Part shown: positions 41,991-52,685 of the stretch, piece by piece | Position numbering within the stretch: the first letter of the stretch is position 1 | How the letters are laid out: the number at the start of each line of letters is the position of its first letter | Assembly (NCBI GenBank): GCA_022539475.1 | Contig: VCMS01000087.1 | Location: 62,001 to 126,000, forward strand | From: Gracilaria domingensis | Taxonomy: Eukaryota; Rhodophyta; Florideophyceae; Gracilariales; Gracilariaceae | Direction of reading: 5' to 3' | DNA: 64,000 nt | The notes under the pieces: generated by a model | What the model was told of the DNA's origin: nothing | The model's database searches: none | What the model saw: the letters and a program-made list of their open reading frames with translations, nothing else | Position numbers and translations under genes: made by a program

Positions 41991-43641
41991 ACACAGTGTG
42001 ACGTTGCATAGCCACAAAAGACAGAGCGAGGCAGCGATTGACAAAGAATACTAGGCTGGCCCAGGCAAGAGCCACGGTTGTTGGCCTCATCCAAAGCTTG
42101 GCTTCGGTTTACACTGATGTGCACATCATAGAAGGAGCTGCTAATTTTTTGTTCGATGGGTTGTTGTCACCGCCTGCTGCTGCGGCTGGTCACCTCGTGA
42201 TGAGTTCTCTCGGTTTTGGTCGCTGTCTAAAGTCGGTGAACTCTTTAAAGGCCGAAGCGTTTCGGCCACATCCTGCCGAGATACTCGGATCCAAAATTCA
42301 TTGGAATTGGTGCGCGAGAAGGATAGTTTCGTTTGGAAAAGCAAGCGATTGGAACGGAACGTTGCGCGCTACGGCCGTGACCTTTAAACGTTTGCAGACC
42401 ACAGCTGAATCTGGAACGAGAAGCCAGTTCCAACCGAGTGCGATGGGAGAACTTCCACGCCCCCATGCAGCGTGACATGTAATCAATGTATAGGGTATGG
42501 AATGCACTGCATTCATGTGATGGTCCTTAACATGCTGGGCGCACTTCACCCTCTCTTGTCTGAATCTCGTGTTTCGCGGCTCTGTTATCGATAGTCGCGG
42601 CGCACCTGTTACCTCACCCCTTCTTCTCGTTCAAGAAACCGAAGCCCGAAAAGTTGGGAGCTATCTAGATGGGCATCCCCCCATAGTAAGGAACTAGCAC
42701 GCACAAAAAAAGAATTACAACTTGAAATGCAGCCGCTGGGATACACTTGCTTCCGTGCTTTATTATTTACATCATCCGCAAGACTCTCCTTCATGCCAAA
42801 ACGAAGCAGGTCCATGAGATGCCAATTGCATTCCGTGCGACCTTTTGCTCGTTTGTGGAATGTTGACAAGTTCATGGTTCTATTTTGATAACCACTACAG
42901 AAGCTATGCTTCGTTGAGAGTGTTCAACTTGAGACTGAGCGCTCACGATTACAGCAACTTGCCTTGGCTGAGTTCACAGTAGTAATAGGATTAACTTACA
43001 CAAGACACACTGTGCTTTCTAAAAGCTAGCTTTGTTCTGCAACGGTAATAACTTACTACCTTCGTAGTTCTTGCCAAGAACTTTTCGTCGCAAGAGCAAC
43101 TATCTATTTGCACTCTTGTTTCGTACGTGCACGAGTTCAATTATTACTCAGGTGCGAATGATGCGGGTCTCCTTCGGAATCCAAATTTTTTAATCCATTT
43201 CGCCTCCACATGGCAACTCAGGCTCAACAAGCGAGCGAGTGGCGCGCTCATTTGCCAGTTGGTTTGTGGTTCCATGATCAGGATGCAAGTTTGGGTTGTT
43301 GGGGATGCCCGCAGCAGCTGCAGTTTTCATTAAGAGTGTCAACCTCTGGTACACTATCTGGAAGGTGCCTCGCGGTCTTGGCAAGTAAACTTCCAGGGAC
43401 AAGCGAAAAGGGGCGTCGCTCGTATGCGTCACGGGTTGAGACAAGGTGAAGCTGAAATCAAATGACGTTGTGAAGAGCACGCAACAAGGGGTGTGGCAAA
43501 CTTGAGTGAGCTGTTTTACGATACCGTATAGGACAGGGTAAAACTGAACAAGTGGTAGAAAATTAGGGGCGTGCTTTCGCTGGCAGACGGCGATCAAAGA
43601 AGAACAAAAGTGAAACAAAGCGGCATGCCTCGAATGCGCAT
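41991..43641. other. Gene-free AT-rich DNA downstream of heme oxygenase
   Basis: Open frames (for example 42038-42475, 43190-43714) have no motifs. A small hairpin ggccgaa/ttcggcc is at about 42250-42267. Confidence 0.4.
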
Positions 43642-44454
43642 CTATGAAGCCTTTGCCAAATTCTGCAGCACGGTACCAGAGTATCCAAACGCAAGGCCCG
43701 TCTCCTTGAGACATTCATCCTTGAGATCTCTTGACCACTCGCTGGCCACCTGATCAATGATGACTCGCACTTTGTTGAGAATCTCCTTGACATCCGACTC
43801 CCACTTGTAGAACTCGAACTCATGACCGCCGAACAGGCGATCCTGCATGAGGCGACCAATCATGCGGCCTCCGGCCGAGTGCGCAAAATAGTAGTTGTAC
43901 CAGTGGCACAAGACGCTCTCCGGCTTGTCCTGGAGCAAATCGCGCAGATACGAGACGTATCTGGTGGCAGCCACTGTAGGCTGCGGCGTGTCAACGCCGA
44001 GAGCGTTGAGATATTTGATATCCTTTTCCAGCGCATCCAGCCTCTCCAGCCCGTTATCGGCAAAGCTGGCAAACATGGGGTGCGGGGCGTTCTCCTTGAC
44101 GGCCAGCTCGCTCTCAAAGTAGTGGTACACGGCGCGACTGTCGACGAGGAACTGCATGAAGTCGGCCTTGGCCGGCGCCCACGCCTGGATGGGGAGCGCG
44201 GACGCCTCCTGCTGGCCCTCCCTGGGCGCCTGATCCTTGGTGTGGAGGCGCATGGCGACGAAGCGCATCTCCTCGACAAAGCCCTTGCGCTCGCCGGGGC
44301 GGCGGCGCTGCGCGGGCGCGCTGGGCGTGGGCGCGTTCATGCGCGGCGGCGCGCGCGGCGCGGCGCATGGGGCGCGGCGCGCGCGGTGGCAGACGGCGCG
44401 GCGCGCGGGGGCGGCGGTCGGCAGCGCGACGGGCGTGAGGAAGGCGGCGATCAT
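43642..44454 (-). CDS. HO1: Heme oxygenase, plastid type
   Basis: Opens heme to biliverdin IX-alpha, the entry to phycobilin and phytochromobilin synthesis, using ferredoxin in plastids. 270 aa from ATG 44454. Residues 1-55 are Ala/Arg/Pro-rich without acids, a typical transit peptide. The mature part begins GFVEEMRFVAMRLHTKDQAP, with the proximal heme-ligand His at about 71. The distal helix CHWYNYYFAHSAGGRMIGR contains the flexible Gly pair region, and the C terminus carries KVRVIIDQVASEW. The wording follows plant/algal HY1 rather than animal HMOX. It is the strongest hint that the organism has a plastid. Single exon. Confidence 0.93.
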   Translation of the reverse strand: MIAAFLTPVALPTAAPARRAVCHRARRAPCAAPRAPPRMNAPTPSAPAQRRRPGERKGFVEEMRFVAMRLHTKDQAPREGQQEASALPIQAWAPAKADFMQFLVDSRAVYHYFESELAVKENAPHPMFASFADNGLERLDALEKDIKYLNALGVDTPQPTVAATRYVSYLRDLLQDKPESVLCHWYNYYFAHSAGGRMIGRLMQDRLFGGHEFEFYKWESDVKEILNKVRVIIDQVASEWSRDLKDECLKETGLAFGYSGTVLQNLAKAS

Positions 44455-44745
44455 GTTGGAAGCTGCGGACGGGACGGGGATCGTCCGGGGGAGGGTGGTG
44501 GCGTGGGGGGTTTATCTGAAGGCGAGCTCAAGAGATTGGCTGGCGTAGTGGGCCACTCTAGTGGCAGCGTAGGTGCATATATCTTAGATACGCAGATACG
44601 CGGCGCGCCAACGTGGCCACGCGCGCGGGGCGTGGGCAGGGGGGGGCGCGCGCGCACAGTAATAAGCGGGGCGGTGGGCGGTGGGCAGCGGGCGCGGCAG
44701 CGGCAGCGGGCAACACGGCGGCCACGCCGCGGCGCGAGAGGCAGC
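44455..44745. promoter_or_regulatory. Divergent promoter region
   Basis: Between heme oxygenase (-) and the uncertain gene at 44746 (+). A TATA-like gcatatatc is at about 44575-44583 in otherwise GC-rich DNA. Confidence 0.35.
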
Positions 44746-45281
44746 ATGAGCGCGAGCCGGTCGGCGCGCGCTGGGCAGGCGGCGCCGTGGGCGCGGCTGC
44801 TGGCGGCGGCGGCGCGCACGGCGCTGTGCGGCGCGGCGTCGGAGCTGGCGGCGCCGCTGGCGACGATGGGGATGGCGGCGACGTCGTCGGCGGCGGACCT
44901 GGCGGCGCTGGCGGACGCGCCGGCGTCGCGCACGTTCGCGTTCGGCTCGAGCCTGGCGCGCGGCGCCGCGGCGTGCGCCACTGCCGCGGCGCGACGGCTG
45001 CGCGCGGCGGCGCGGCGCGCGCGCGTGCCCGCTGTGCAACGAGGCGCTGGCGCGCGGCGGCGCGGGCGGCGCGCGCGGCGTGCGCGACGGCGGCGCGCGG
45101 CGGCGGCGGGCGGCGCGCGGCGCGCGCGCCGCCGCGCGCGCGCGCGCCGCCGTGCGCGCGCGTGCAGCTCATCGACGTGAGCGCGCAGCACGGCTGGCGC
45201 CAGTGGCTGGAGTGGCTGGAGTGGCTGGAGTGGCTGCGCGGCGCGCTGCGCCACTACTGCGCGCGCCGCGCCGCGGAATGA
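44746..45281 (+). CDS. Uncertain GC-rich gene, frame switches; possibly spliced
   Basis: From ATG 44746 a plausible Ala/Leu-rich protein runs to about 45024 (LLAAAARTALCGAASELAAP). Near 45030 another frame reads ACPLCNEALARGG (a C-x2-C pair), and a third frame ends convincingly with LIDVSAQHGWRQWLEWLEWL then HYCARRAAE and TGA at 45281. One join that keeps phase is 44746-45024 with 45168-45281, through a GTGCCC...GTGCAG intron of 143 nt, but the splice sites are weak. A pseudogene, sequencing error in the CG runs, or chance are alternatives. No family recognised. Confidence 0.3.
45197..45235. repeat. 9-bp tandem repeat tggctggag
   Basis: Three and a half units, encoding WLE repeats in the frame that ends at 45281. 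Confidence 0.85.
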
Positions 45282-45305
45282 ATACGCAACGTAGATACAA
45301 TGCGC

Positions 45306-45315
45306 GCAATAAAAA
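45306..45315 (+). promoter_or_regulatory. AATAAAAAGG: TATA-like element and/or poly(A) signal
   Basis: It lies about 25 bp after the stop at 45281 and about 70 bp before the next ATG (45383), so the same ten bases could end one transcript and start the next. Confidence 0.4.
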
Positions 45316-45382
45316 GGGCCGCAACCCCCCCCGCCCCACGTCCCCCCCCCCCCCCGCCTTCGCCCGCCGCCGCCCGCCCGCC

Positions 45383-46342
45383 ATGCGCTTCCTCGTGCTG
45401 GCACCCGGCGACCACGGCGTGCAGCTCGGGCGCGCGCGCGCGTTCCCGCAGCTGACGGTGGCGCGCGCGCAGCTGCCGCTGCGGCCCGCGCTGACGTTTG
45501 CCACGCGGCTGCTGCTGCTGTGCGCCGAGCAGCTGTCGCTCACGCACGCGCAGCTGCGCGCGCTCGAGCTGGCGGTGGCGTGCCCGCCCGTGGGGCTGCC
45601 CGCCGACGAGCGCCGCGAGCTGCGCCGCGCCGCCGGCCTGCTGCGCATGCGCGTCCGCTTCTTCGCGCCGTACGCGTGCGTGCGCGCGCTGGCGGCGCGC
45701 GACTGCACCGCCGTGGAGATCGGCTTCGAGCACAGCGTGCTGTTTGACGCGCGCCGCGTGGAGGCGGTGGCGGTGGGGCTCAAGCACATGGCGCAGCGCG
45801 TGCAGCCGCTGTTCGCGAGCGCGGACGAGGCGCGCGCCGCGCTGCGCCGCGCGGGCGTGGTGGCGCGCAGCGACGACCACGCGCTGGGCGACGTGGCGCT
45901 GCGCCGCGGCACGCTCACCGCGGAGGCGCGCCGCGAGGCGGCGCGCGTCCTGTTCGGCGACGACGGTAAGTGAGCAGCTCCCTCCCCCCCCCCCCCCCGC
46001 GCCCCCGCGGCGACGCGCGTCAAGAGTTCTAACCGCGCGGCGGTGCGGCGCGCAGAGGAGCGCAACCTGGCGGCGGCGCTGGCGCGCTTTCTGCGCGACG
46101 AGCGCGACGTGTACGCGCGCGCGCAGGGCCGCTGCGTGCTGTGCGTGGGCGAGGGCGCGCTGCCGGGCGTGGCGGAGCGGCTGCAGCTCGAGTTTGAGCG
46201 CTGGCGCGCGCGCTACGGGCTGCGGCTGCGGCTGCGCGCGCTGCGCAGCGCGTTCGACGCGTCCATCGCGCGCTGGGCCGGCGCCGCCGTGCTGGCCGCG
46301 GCCGGCGCCGACGGCGACGACGACGAGATGCGCATCCGCTGA
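45383..46342 (+). CDS. Divergent actin-fold (actin-related) protein, two exons
   Basis: Exons 45383-45965 and 46056-46342 join in frame to 289 aa. The 90-nt intron has donor GTAAGTGAG, branch-like TTCTAAC and acceptor GCGCAG. Actin-fold signals: CTAVEIGFEHSVLFDARRVE then GLKHM matches the phosphate-2 strand and YEG..L segment of actins. GRCVLCVGEGALPGVAERLQ matches the VLSGG-x-x-x-PG-x-x-ERL adenosine motif, and FDASIARWAGAAVLA matches the WIGGS-x-LA end. The key glycines are partly replaced, and the N-terminal nucleotide-binding DNG-type motif is not evident. It is shorter than actin (375 aa), so it is a very divergent ARP, possibly of the Arp10/11 kind, and may not bind ATP. Codons are nearly all GC-ending. 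Confidence 0.62.
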
Positions 46343-46384
46343 CGCGCAATCGGCGGCTGATTGCGCCGCCGGCGCCGGAGCCGG

Positions 46385-46475
46385 CGGAGACGGAGACGGA
46401 GACGGAGACGGAGACGGAGACGGCGACGGCGACGGAGACGGAGGCGGCGACGACGGCGACGGCGACGGCGACGAG
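46385..46475. repeat. (GGAGAC)n / (GGCGAC)n hexanucleotide array
   Basis: About six ggagac units followed by ggcgac/ggagac variants, directly after the actin-like gene's stop. A short duplication (gctgatcgcgccgcc) follows near 46487-46515. The array keeps several frames open without coding meaning. Confidence 0.85.
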
Positions 46476-46855
46476 ATGCGCGCCGCCGCTGATCGCGCCG
46501 CCGCTGATCGCGCCGCCGCGCCGCGCTGGCCACGTGTGCCGCCCAAATTCGCCGCGCGCCGCGCGCGTGGCGGCCCGTTGACGGCGCCCTTCCCCAATGC
46601 CCTTCCCGCACCCGCGCCATGCACTGTCGGCAATGCCGGCTCGGCATGCGTCCAACGGTGCGACGGTAAGGCACACGACGGTACGGCGTTTGAATCGCGC
46701 GCGCGGCTGCTCGGCGCTGTGTGTACAAAGGGAAGGATAGAAGCATACTACCCTTGGAAGGATACCTTCGGGAAGATACACACGCATTCCCGCTGCCGGC
46801 GCGCGTCTAGCTTTTGTTTACCACTGCGCTCGCGCCGTCTTCGCCAAGCGCCGCC
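46476..46855. promoter_or_regulatory. Upstream region of the nucleotide-sugar transporter
   Basis: GC content falls from left to right. 46757-46777 (aaggataccttcgggaagat) nearly repeats one arm of the palindrome at 11322. No TATA box is clear. Confidence 0.3.
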
Positions 46856-47923
46856 ATGACCGCGCGTTCGCGTGGCTCGCCGCCGCCGCCGCCGCCGCTG
46901 CACCCGCGCGCCGTCAAGGCGTGCCTGGCGTACGCGCTCGCGTCCACCTTGGTCACCATCATGAACAAGGTCGTCTTCTCGCACGCCCACTTCCACTTCC
47001 CGTGGTTCACCCTGGCCTTCCAGAACCTCATCTCCATTCTTGTCATCCTCGCCTCGCGTAAACTGGGCTACACCTCCGCCGGCTCCCTGTCGCCGCCTCT
47101 TGTGCGCAGCATGCCCGTCCCCATCATGTACTTTGTCTTCTTCATCTTCACCAACGCCCAGTCGCTGCGCTACGTCAACCTGCCCGTGCTCACCGTGTGC
47201 AAGTCCCTAGGGCCCATGTTTGTCACTCTCTTCGAGCGCTTCTACTTTGGCGACCGCTTCTCCGTCAAGGTGTACCTCTCCATGTCGCTCATAGTTCTGT
47301 CCGCCTTCGTCACCGCCATCAATGACCTCGAGTACTCTACGATTGGCTACGCTTGGGCCGCGCTCAACGTCTTTTCGAACGTCGCGTACCTTGCCTCCTT
47401 GCGCATCTACCTTCGCGACCCCGACGTTTCCGCGCTGGATAAGACCTTCCACTCCAATCTGCTTTCCATCATTCCCATCTTGCCGATGGCTTTGCTGTCC
47501 GGCGAATTCCCCGCCGTCATATCCGCCTTGAGCAACCGTTCGCTGCCGTTCCAGGCAGCGTACCTTTCATCGGGTGTGCTCACAACTGCCGTGTGCGCAT
47601 CCGCGTTTTGGACAATATCTGTCACCAATGGTAGCACGCTCTCCTTCATTGGCGGCTTCAACAAAGTGCCCATTATCCTGCTATCGCTAGTGCTGTTTGA
47701 CATGAGCATCTCGGCCGCTGGTTGGATTGGCGTCACGCTCGGCGTTGTCGCCGGCGTTGTTTTCGTTCAGGCAAAGACAACATTATTGCGCGAGAGGGAC
47801 TCTAATTTGCTGCATAAGGAGTTGACCTGTCTCGAAGATGAGCGCGAATTTGTCGTCAAGACAGCATCGGTCGAAGCCGTGTTGGACAGTCCGTCCAGCA
47901 TTCAAAACATTCCAAACCGATAG
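46856..47923 (+). CDS. Nucleotide-sugar transporter, GDP-mannose transporter-like (DMT superfamily)
   Basis: 355 aa from ATG 46856. About ten membrane helices fill residues 20-315. Features of the Vrg4/GONST type: ASTLVTIMNKVVFS in helix 1, PVLTVCKSLGPMFVTLFERF, and the nucleotide-sugar motif FIGGFNKVPIILLSLV near residue 265-280 (GALNK-like, with Phe for Leu). Such carriers exchange GDP-mannose for GMP in the Golgi; exact substrate is inference, and triose-phosphate-translocator relatives share the fold. The C-terminal ~40 residues are cytosolic and acidic. Convergent with the ANTH-like gene, 146 bp between stops. Single exon. Confidence 0.8.
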   Translation: MTARSRGSPPPPPPLHPRAVKACLAYALASTLVTIMNKVVFSHAHFHFPWFTLAFQNLISILVILASRKLGYTSAGSLSPPLVRSMPVPIMYFVFFIFTNAQSLRYVNLPVLTVCKSLGPMFVTLFERFYFGDRFSVKVYLSMSLIVLSAFVTAINDLEYSTIGYAWAALNVFSNVAYLASLRIYLRDPDVSALDKTFHSNLLSIIPILPMALLSGEFPAVISALSNRSLPFQAAYLSSGVLTTAVCASAFWTISVTNGSTLSFIGGFNKVPIILLSLVLFDMSISAAGWIGVTLGVVAGVVFVQAKTTLLRERDSNLLHKELTCLEDEREFVVKTASVEAVLDSPSSIQNIPNR

Positions 47924-48069
47924 GCGCACCTTGTATGTGTGCCCCCCCCCCCCCTCGTATATGGTTTAGATGGCGGATTTGTTCAACCTTTTTTGCTAGT
48001 TGAGTGTCGCGTTTCGCCAGCTGCGACAGAGTGTAGTGCTCTTTCATCACACAAAAAGTAGTAGAATAC

Positions 48070-49569
48070 CTAGCCTGCGCCAAATTTATTGCGGTCTCGT
48101 AGATACAGAAACGATTTGTGGAGCGCTTCGAACGATGTCACTTCGATTTCGATCTCTCTGCGATGTCGACTTTCTGGTCTCACCCCAACTGAGCTTCTTT
48201 TCATAATCAAATCATAAACACGTTCATCGACGTATCGCTGCAAGCGTTCGAAATGTCTCCCACCCCGCTGTTCCCATCTTTTGACCAACCCAGCTAGAAC
48301 CTCTCGCTGGCGTTCCAAGTCCAAATCCTCCGTATCTCTGTTGTCCACTCTTGCTCGAAGGTAAAGAGCGTAACTGTACGCATTGCAAGCGTCTCCTAGT
48401 GCTTGCAAGCAGATAGAAGTGGCAACTTTCCCCCGCTGTAATCGATGTGCTGCCGCCGTCATGGCGCACGCCAATAGGCACATGTCCTGCAAAGCCCCTT
48501 TCGAACGTGTGAGCTTCACAACTTCTTCGTTTCTTGCGTGCATCATCGGATCGCAGTCGTTCTCGACGTGCCAGGCACGGTAAAATCTATCCAGAGAATA
48601 GTTCACCTCCACGACAGGGTATCGGTAATGAAACCACGCCTTGCGCCCCAATGCAATGGCGTACGTTTCGACAGCGGCTGCGTCGTACGTTCTCTCTCCC
48701 TTAGACTTTTGCAAAGCGTCTGCTGGGATTTGCTTGTCAGGTGGATATGAGATGGTTCTCAGTTTCTCGTCGTCTTGAAGAACATCCAGGCCTTCAGCAT
48801 CAGTTTCATACCCAAAACTGCGAAGAACGTTGAGCACGAGCTTTACGGCCGGTGGGTTTCGCCCATCAGATGAGTGCACAACATCTGGAAGCACGAGGGG
48901 TCCGCCCTCGACCATCAAATAGTGCATGAGCCAAAGGGCGCGAGCATTGACTTTCACCTCATTCGGACCGGAGCCGGCTACCACGTACTCGCAAATGAGT
49001 CGAGGCGGAACGGAACCAGTCTTTATGAGTTGTAACAGCTGGTCTGCTACTGAGGGGTCGCCATCGGTAGGGCGTCCCAAGCCGGTAGTTCGCTCGATTA
49101 ACTCACATATTTCGGAACGGTGTAAAGGGGTGAGTGGTGTGACAGATGGAATGCTTGGTTGCTTCGTCCACTGGTCAGAGCTGGACCGCCGGTGGGGAAA
49201 AGAAGTGCTCGATGTATGACGGGATGATGAATCGCTGATATTTCGTTTCCGTGAGAGTTGGTGAGGCGATGGGGATGAGTTCTTGTCTGCGTAAGGCCTG
49301 TGAGCCGCATATCCACCGGAGGTCGTTGGGATTATGAGTTGGCTGCCTTGTCGGGAATGAGTGGAAGATGGATGCTGTCTAGGTCGACGATGGTCGGGGG
49401 CGGGCGCAGCTTCAATTAGCTGAGGGGCGTGGGCACTCTGTGGAGCTGGTCTCGACGCGCTGGCGCCGGCGCGAGGTGGATCGGACGCGCGTTGTCGAGT
49501 TTTGTGAGAGGTTGAGAGGCGGCTTAAACCAGCCAGAAGTGGGTCTTCCATGGAACCGCTTCTGCTCAT
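48070..49569 (-). CDS. ANTH/ENTH-like membrane-trafficking protein
   Basis: 499 aa from ATG 49569. The first ~145 residues are Ser/Pro/Arg-rich and unstructured. From about 150 a long helical domain begins: SEICELIERTTGLGR, PPRLICEYVVAGSG, VKVNARALWLMHYLMVEGGP, then ETYAIALGRKAWFHYRYP and LDRFYRAW. The helix order and the K-x2-ALWL-x-HYL repeat resemble the AP180 N-terminal homology (ANTH) or VHS-type superhelices that bind phosphoinositides and clathrin coats. The C terminus (330-499) is also helical and unassigned. The family call is moderate only. Single exon. Confidence 0.5.
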   Translation of the reverse strand: MSRSGSMEDPLLAGLSRLSTSHKTRQRASDPPRAGASASRPAPQSAHAPQLIEAAPAPDHRRPRQHPSSTHSRQGSQLIIPTTSGGYAAHRPYADKNSSPSPHQLSRKRNISDSSSRHTSSTSFPHRRSSSDQWTKQPSIPSVTPLTPLHRSEICELIERTTGLGRPTDGDPSVADQLLQLIKTGSVPPRLICEYVVAGSGPNEVKVNARALWLMHYLMVEGGPLVLPDVVHSSDGRNPPAVKLVLNVLRSFGYETDAEGLDVLQDDEKLRTISYPPDKQIPADALQKSKGERTYDAAAVETYAIALGRKAWFHYRYPVVEVNYSLDRFYRAWHVENDCDPMMHARNEEVVKLTRSKGALQDMCLLACAMTAAAHRLQRGKVATSICLQALGDACNAYSYALYLRARVDNRDTEDLDLERQREVLAGLVKRWEQRGGRHFERLQRYVDERVYDLIMKRSSVGVRPESRHRREIEIEVTSFEALHKSFLYLRDRNKFGAG

Positions 49570-52239
49570 GGCGAACGCTGCCGCTACTCGTCGCTGCTTA
49601 CGAGCAACCAAAGGCTCCGCAAGTTGCTACCAATGTGGAAGAATGTAATGTGAATTTCAGAATGGGCGGCGGCAGGCAGACGGGGGTTTCGACGCAATTG
49701 GCGGTCAAATCAAGAGTCCATGACGGATGACGCATTACAAGACCGCGCTGATCGAATGAAAACTGAATCATACAGTAGTTTTTCCATTAAATACGAAACA
49801 TCATGTTTGATGCAGTCCACCCGAGGATGGGCAGTTTCACCTTCAGCATGCTCACACACAAGTGACAGGCGGTATTGTTCGGATCCTCGAAAGTTTGAAG
49901 GTACCGTCGTACTACAAGGATATCCCTGATATCCCAGATATGTGTTTCCGAGAGTGTTTACTCATTAATGAGTCATTATCATGTGGGAAGAATCTAATTC
50001 ACGTATCATAGTGCGGCGTGTGAGAACAACAAAACTGCTGCCAACGCATTGAGCACTGACCTGGCTGAGAGCAAGAAATTCACGATGACTCCTATATTCA
50101 GCTTGGTTGACGCTTGTTGCAAGGCTCTTCTACTGCAGTGTGCCTAGCGCCCCAGCACTAGCATAGACAGTGAAATCTAACGGCTGATGCTATGGTGTTC
50201 TGAGAACACTTCTCTCTCTCTTTCTCTCCAGGATAAGTGTACTAAGCCTAAAGTGCGGCGAAGTGTTGAAAGTTCTGTTCAAAGAAGCATTCTCCCGCGA
50301 CAAAACCAGAACGAATGAAGGATGCTTGCTTCTGTTGCAGACCGTAGTGTCGATCGGTTTCGCTTCCTCAAGGAATACGGCATGAAATAGCGGATCCCAT
50401 GTGTCTACTTTAAAAGAAGAGCTGCCTGGAAATAAGCACTCTCTCCTGAGAACTTTTTCTTTCGGACCGCAGGAGTCCCGAACTCAGCTTCATTTCGCTT
50501 CGTCCACCTTTCGGCGGATCAAAGGCAGGCATACAGTGAGAAGGCGAGTACGGCCGTCTGGTAGCATTTGTACTTCTGCATTCATTCAAAGACGTCCATA
50601 GATATCCGCACTACCTACTTTCTGGTACAATACACACGCGGAAGGAAAAGCTGCTAGCGCTTGATTCTCGATCAAACAGCCGCGGGCACAATCGGAATCT
50701 AAATCGGGCTGGGTGGCTGTCAATATTATCGATACAAGGGTAAGATAACTTTACAGGCGTCCAAATTTCTTGGATTGCGTAAGTAAAGATCTGCATGATG
50801 GTGGCGTTCATGATGACCAGAGCCGCACGAGGAGCATTCTAAGGTCACGATGGCATGTGTAATCCATCACAAATATCTAAGCTACGGAGCTTCGATCCCG
50901 AGGGGCCGCGCGCTCCCTCGCGTGCAGGTTTTCCGTATACGGGTACAACGGTCTTGGAATGAAGCGTTCTGTCGATTCGAAGATTTCATTAGGAGTTGGA
51001 AGTGGTACGTTGCCCGTGATGTAGGTACAGAATCGATACAGGCACGATCCGCTGATTGTACGCAATGGCAGCAAGCGAAGGAGCGCGCAGTAGACAGCCG
51101 ACCCAGATAAAAGCAAACAGTGGAAAGACAGGGCGCAATCGATTAACGTATGTTAACCAAGATATAGTCAATTTGACGAAGTCAAATCACCGAATTGCAT
51201 CGCTCTGCACCACAGCGCAGAACACATCAAAGCACAAATTGCAATCTGGCTTGCAACATGTTTAGCCTTGCTATCGCGATTGCGCTCTATCAGAAAGTTG
51301 AAACGGCGACCAAAAAGTAACAGTGGTAGTTTTTGAAGAATGGGTCTTTCGAAAGTTAATAATGAAAGCATTCGATTATCGACAACGGTTGGTGTTTAGC
51401 TTGAATCTTGTTTGCTTTGCCTCTTAGCTTTGCATAGCTGTAGGCTACGATAGTCCACGTAAATTATACAGTACCTCTTGGTGAAGGTGGAAGGACTTGG
51501 CTCTGTGTCTGTCTACTGCATATCGTTGCTTCTCGCGCTTCAGTATCTTACTGCAACCTTCTTCCAGTGGGATGTGATATCGGTAGCATTTCAGACTTTT
51601 AGACCAACGGATCCCAGATCCGCAAGAAACTGTACATGCAGTAGATACAGGGGTATCGGTTCCTTGGGTACCGTTTTGACAAGGGCATCACGCAGTATCT
51701 ACGCGCAGCTTGGGTTAGAATTGCAGTCTCGAGAGAGAGAGCGGTACTATCAAAGCAAGTTACAGTAGGGCTGTCGAGACTCCTGTTGTTGGAGATACGA
51801 GACTTGTTTGTGAGCGGCACTGGAACACAAAACACAAGGCAGAAGTGAGATTTGAGACCAGTGCGGTGCGGAGATATGTGCAATGCCATCCAGGGCTGGC
51901 GCAGCACGACAGGGCATCGCTGACAACAAACGAAAATCGGCGACTCTCGAGAACGTCAGCGAAGACGAGAGCGTATCTAACGGATGAAGTATGTTCAAAT
52001 GTTACGCAATGAGCACCACTTGGCACGCGGTGGTATGCGCGCGAGCAGCGCGACGACGTAGTGACGTGCACCCGCGTTCAAAGTTTTAAAGGGAAGACAA
52101 GGGACATGGAACAAGCTTAATCGATACTGAGCGGGATATTATGATCTGATATGTAAATTGCGGGACTTGAGGAGAAAAGCTGCGCGAGCGTTATGACGCC
52201 GATGTGCAGCGCGCTGACGATGACGGCGGCAGCGCACGG
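49570..52239. other. 2.7-kb gene-free AT-rich DNA
   Basis: No open frame above about 100 codons and no motif. Small hairpins occur (actcattaatgagt near 49959, atttgac/gtcaaat near 51172). Confidence 0.45.
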
Positions 52240-52247
52240 TATAAAAG
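52240..52247 (+). promoter_or_regulatory. TATA box 1 of the C2H2 gene
   Basis: tataaaag lies 93 bp before the first ATG (52333), in GC-rich context. Confidence 0.6.
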
Positions 52248-52332
52248 CGAACGGGTGCCAGCGCGGGGGGGTGGGTGAGGGCGCTGACGGGAGGCGCGAC
52301 AACTGTCTCGCGGTGGAGGTTGCTCTCGCAAA

Positions 52333-52651
52333 ATGGCCGCCGTAGGCTTTCGCGAGGCGAGCTTGAGCAACGAGAGCGGCGGCGCGGACTGGGCGCGCTC
52401 ACGCGGCGGGCATAAAAGCGGGGGCGGGCGAGCGCGGCGAGAGGCGGCGTGGGCGTGCAACCGGAGCAGAGGAGCGCAGATGGAGAGCCGCACGAACAGC
52501 CGAAAGGACACGCTGCAGCCGGCGGCGGGCGCGCGGGGCGCCGGCGGGGGGCAGCTTCACCGCATGAGCGTGGAGTACCTGCTGAACGGGGAGGAGCGCC
52601 GTCCGGCCGCCGGCGCGTCCGGCGCGTCTGGCGCGTCCGGCGCGGCGGCGC

Positions 52652-52685
<34 letters not shown>

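Noticed and set aside
45254..46633. 459-codon minus-strand frame opposite the actin-like gene
   Set aside because: Antisense shadow of a GC-saturated gene; the plus-strand product has actin motifs and a good intron, the minus-strand frame has none.
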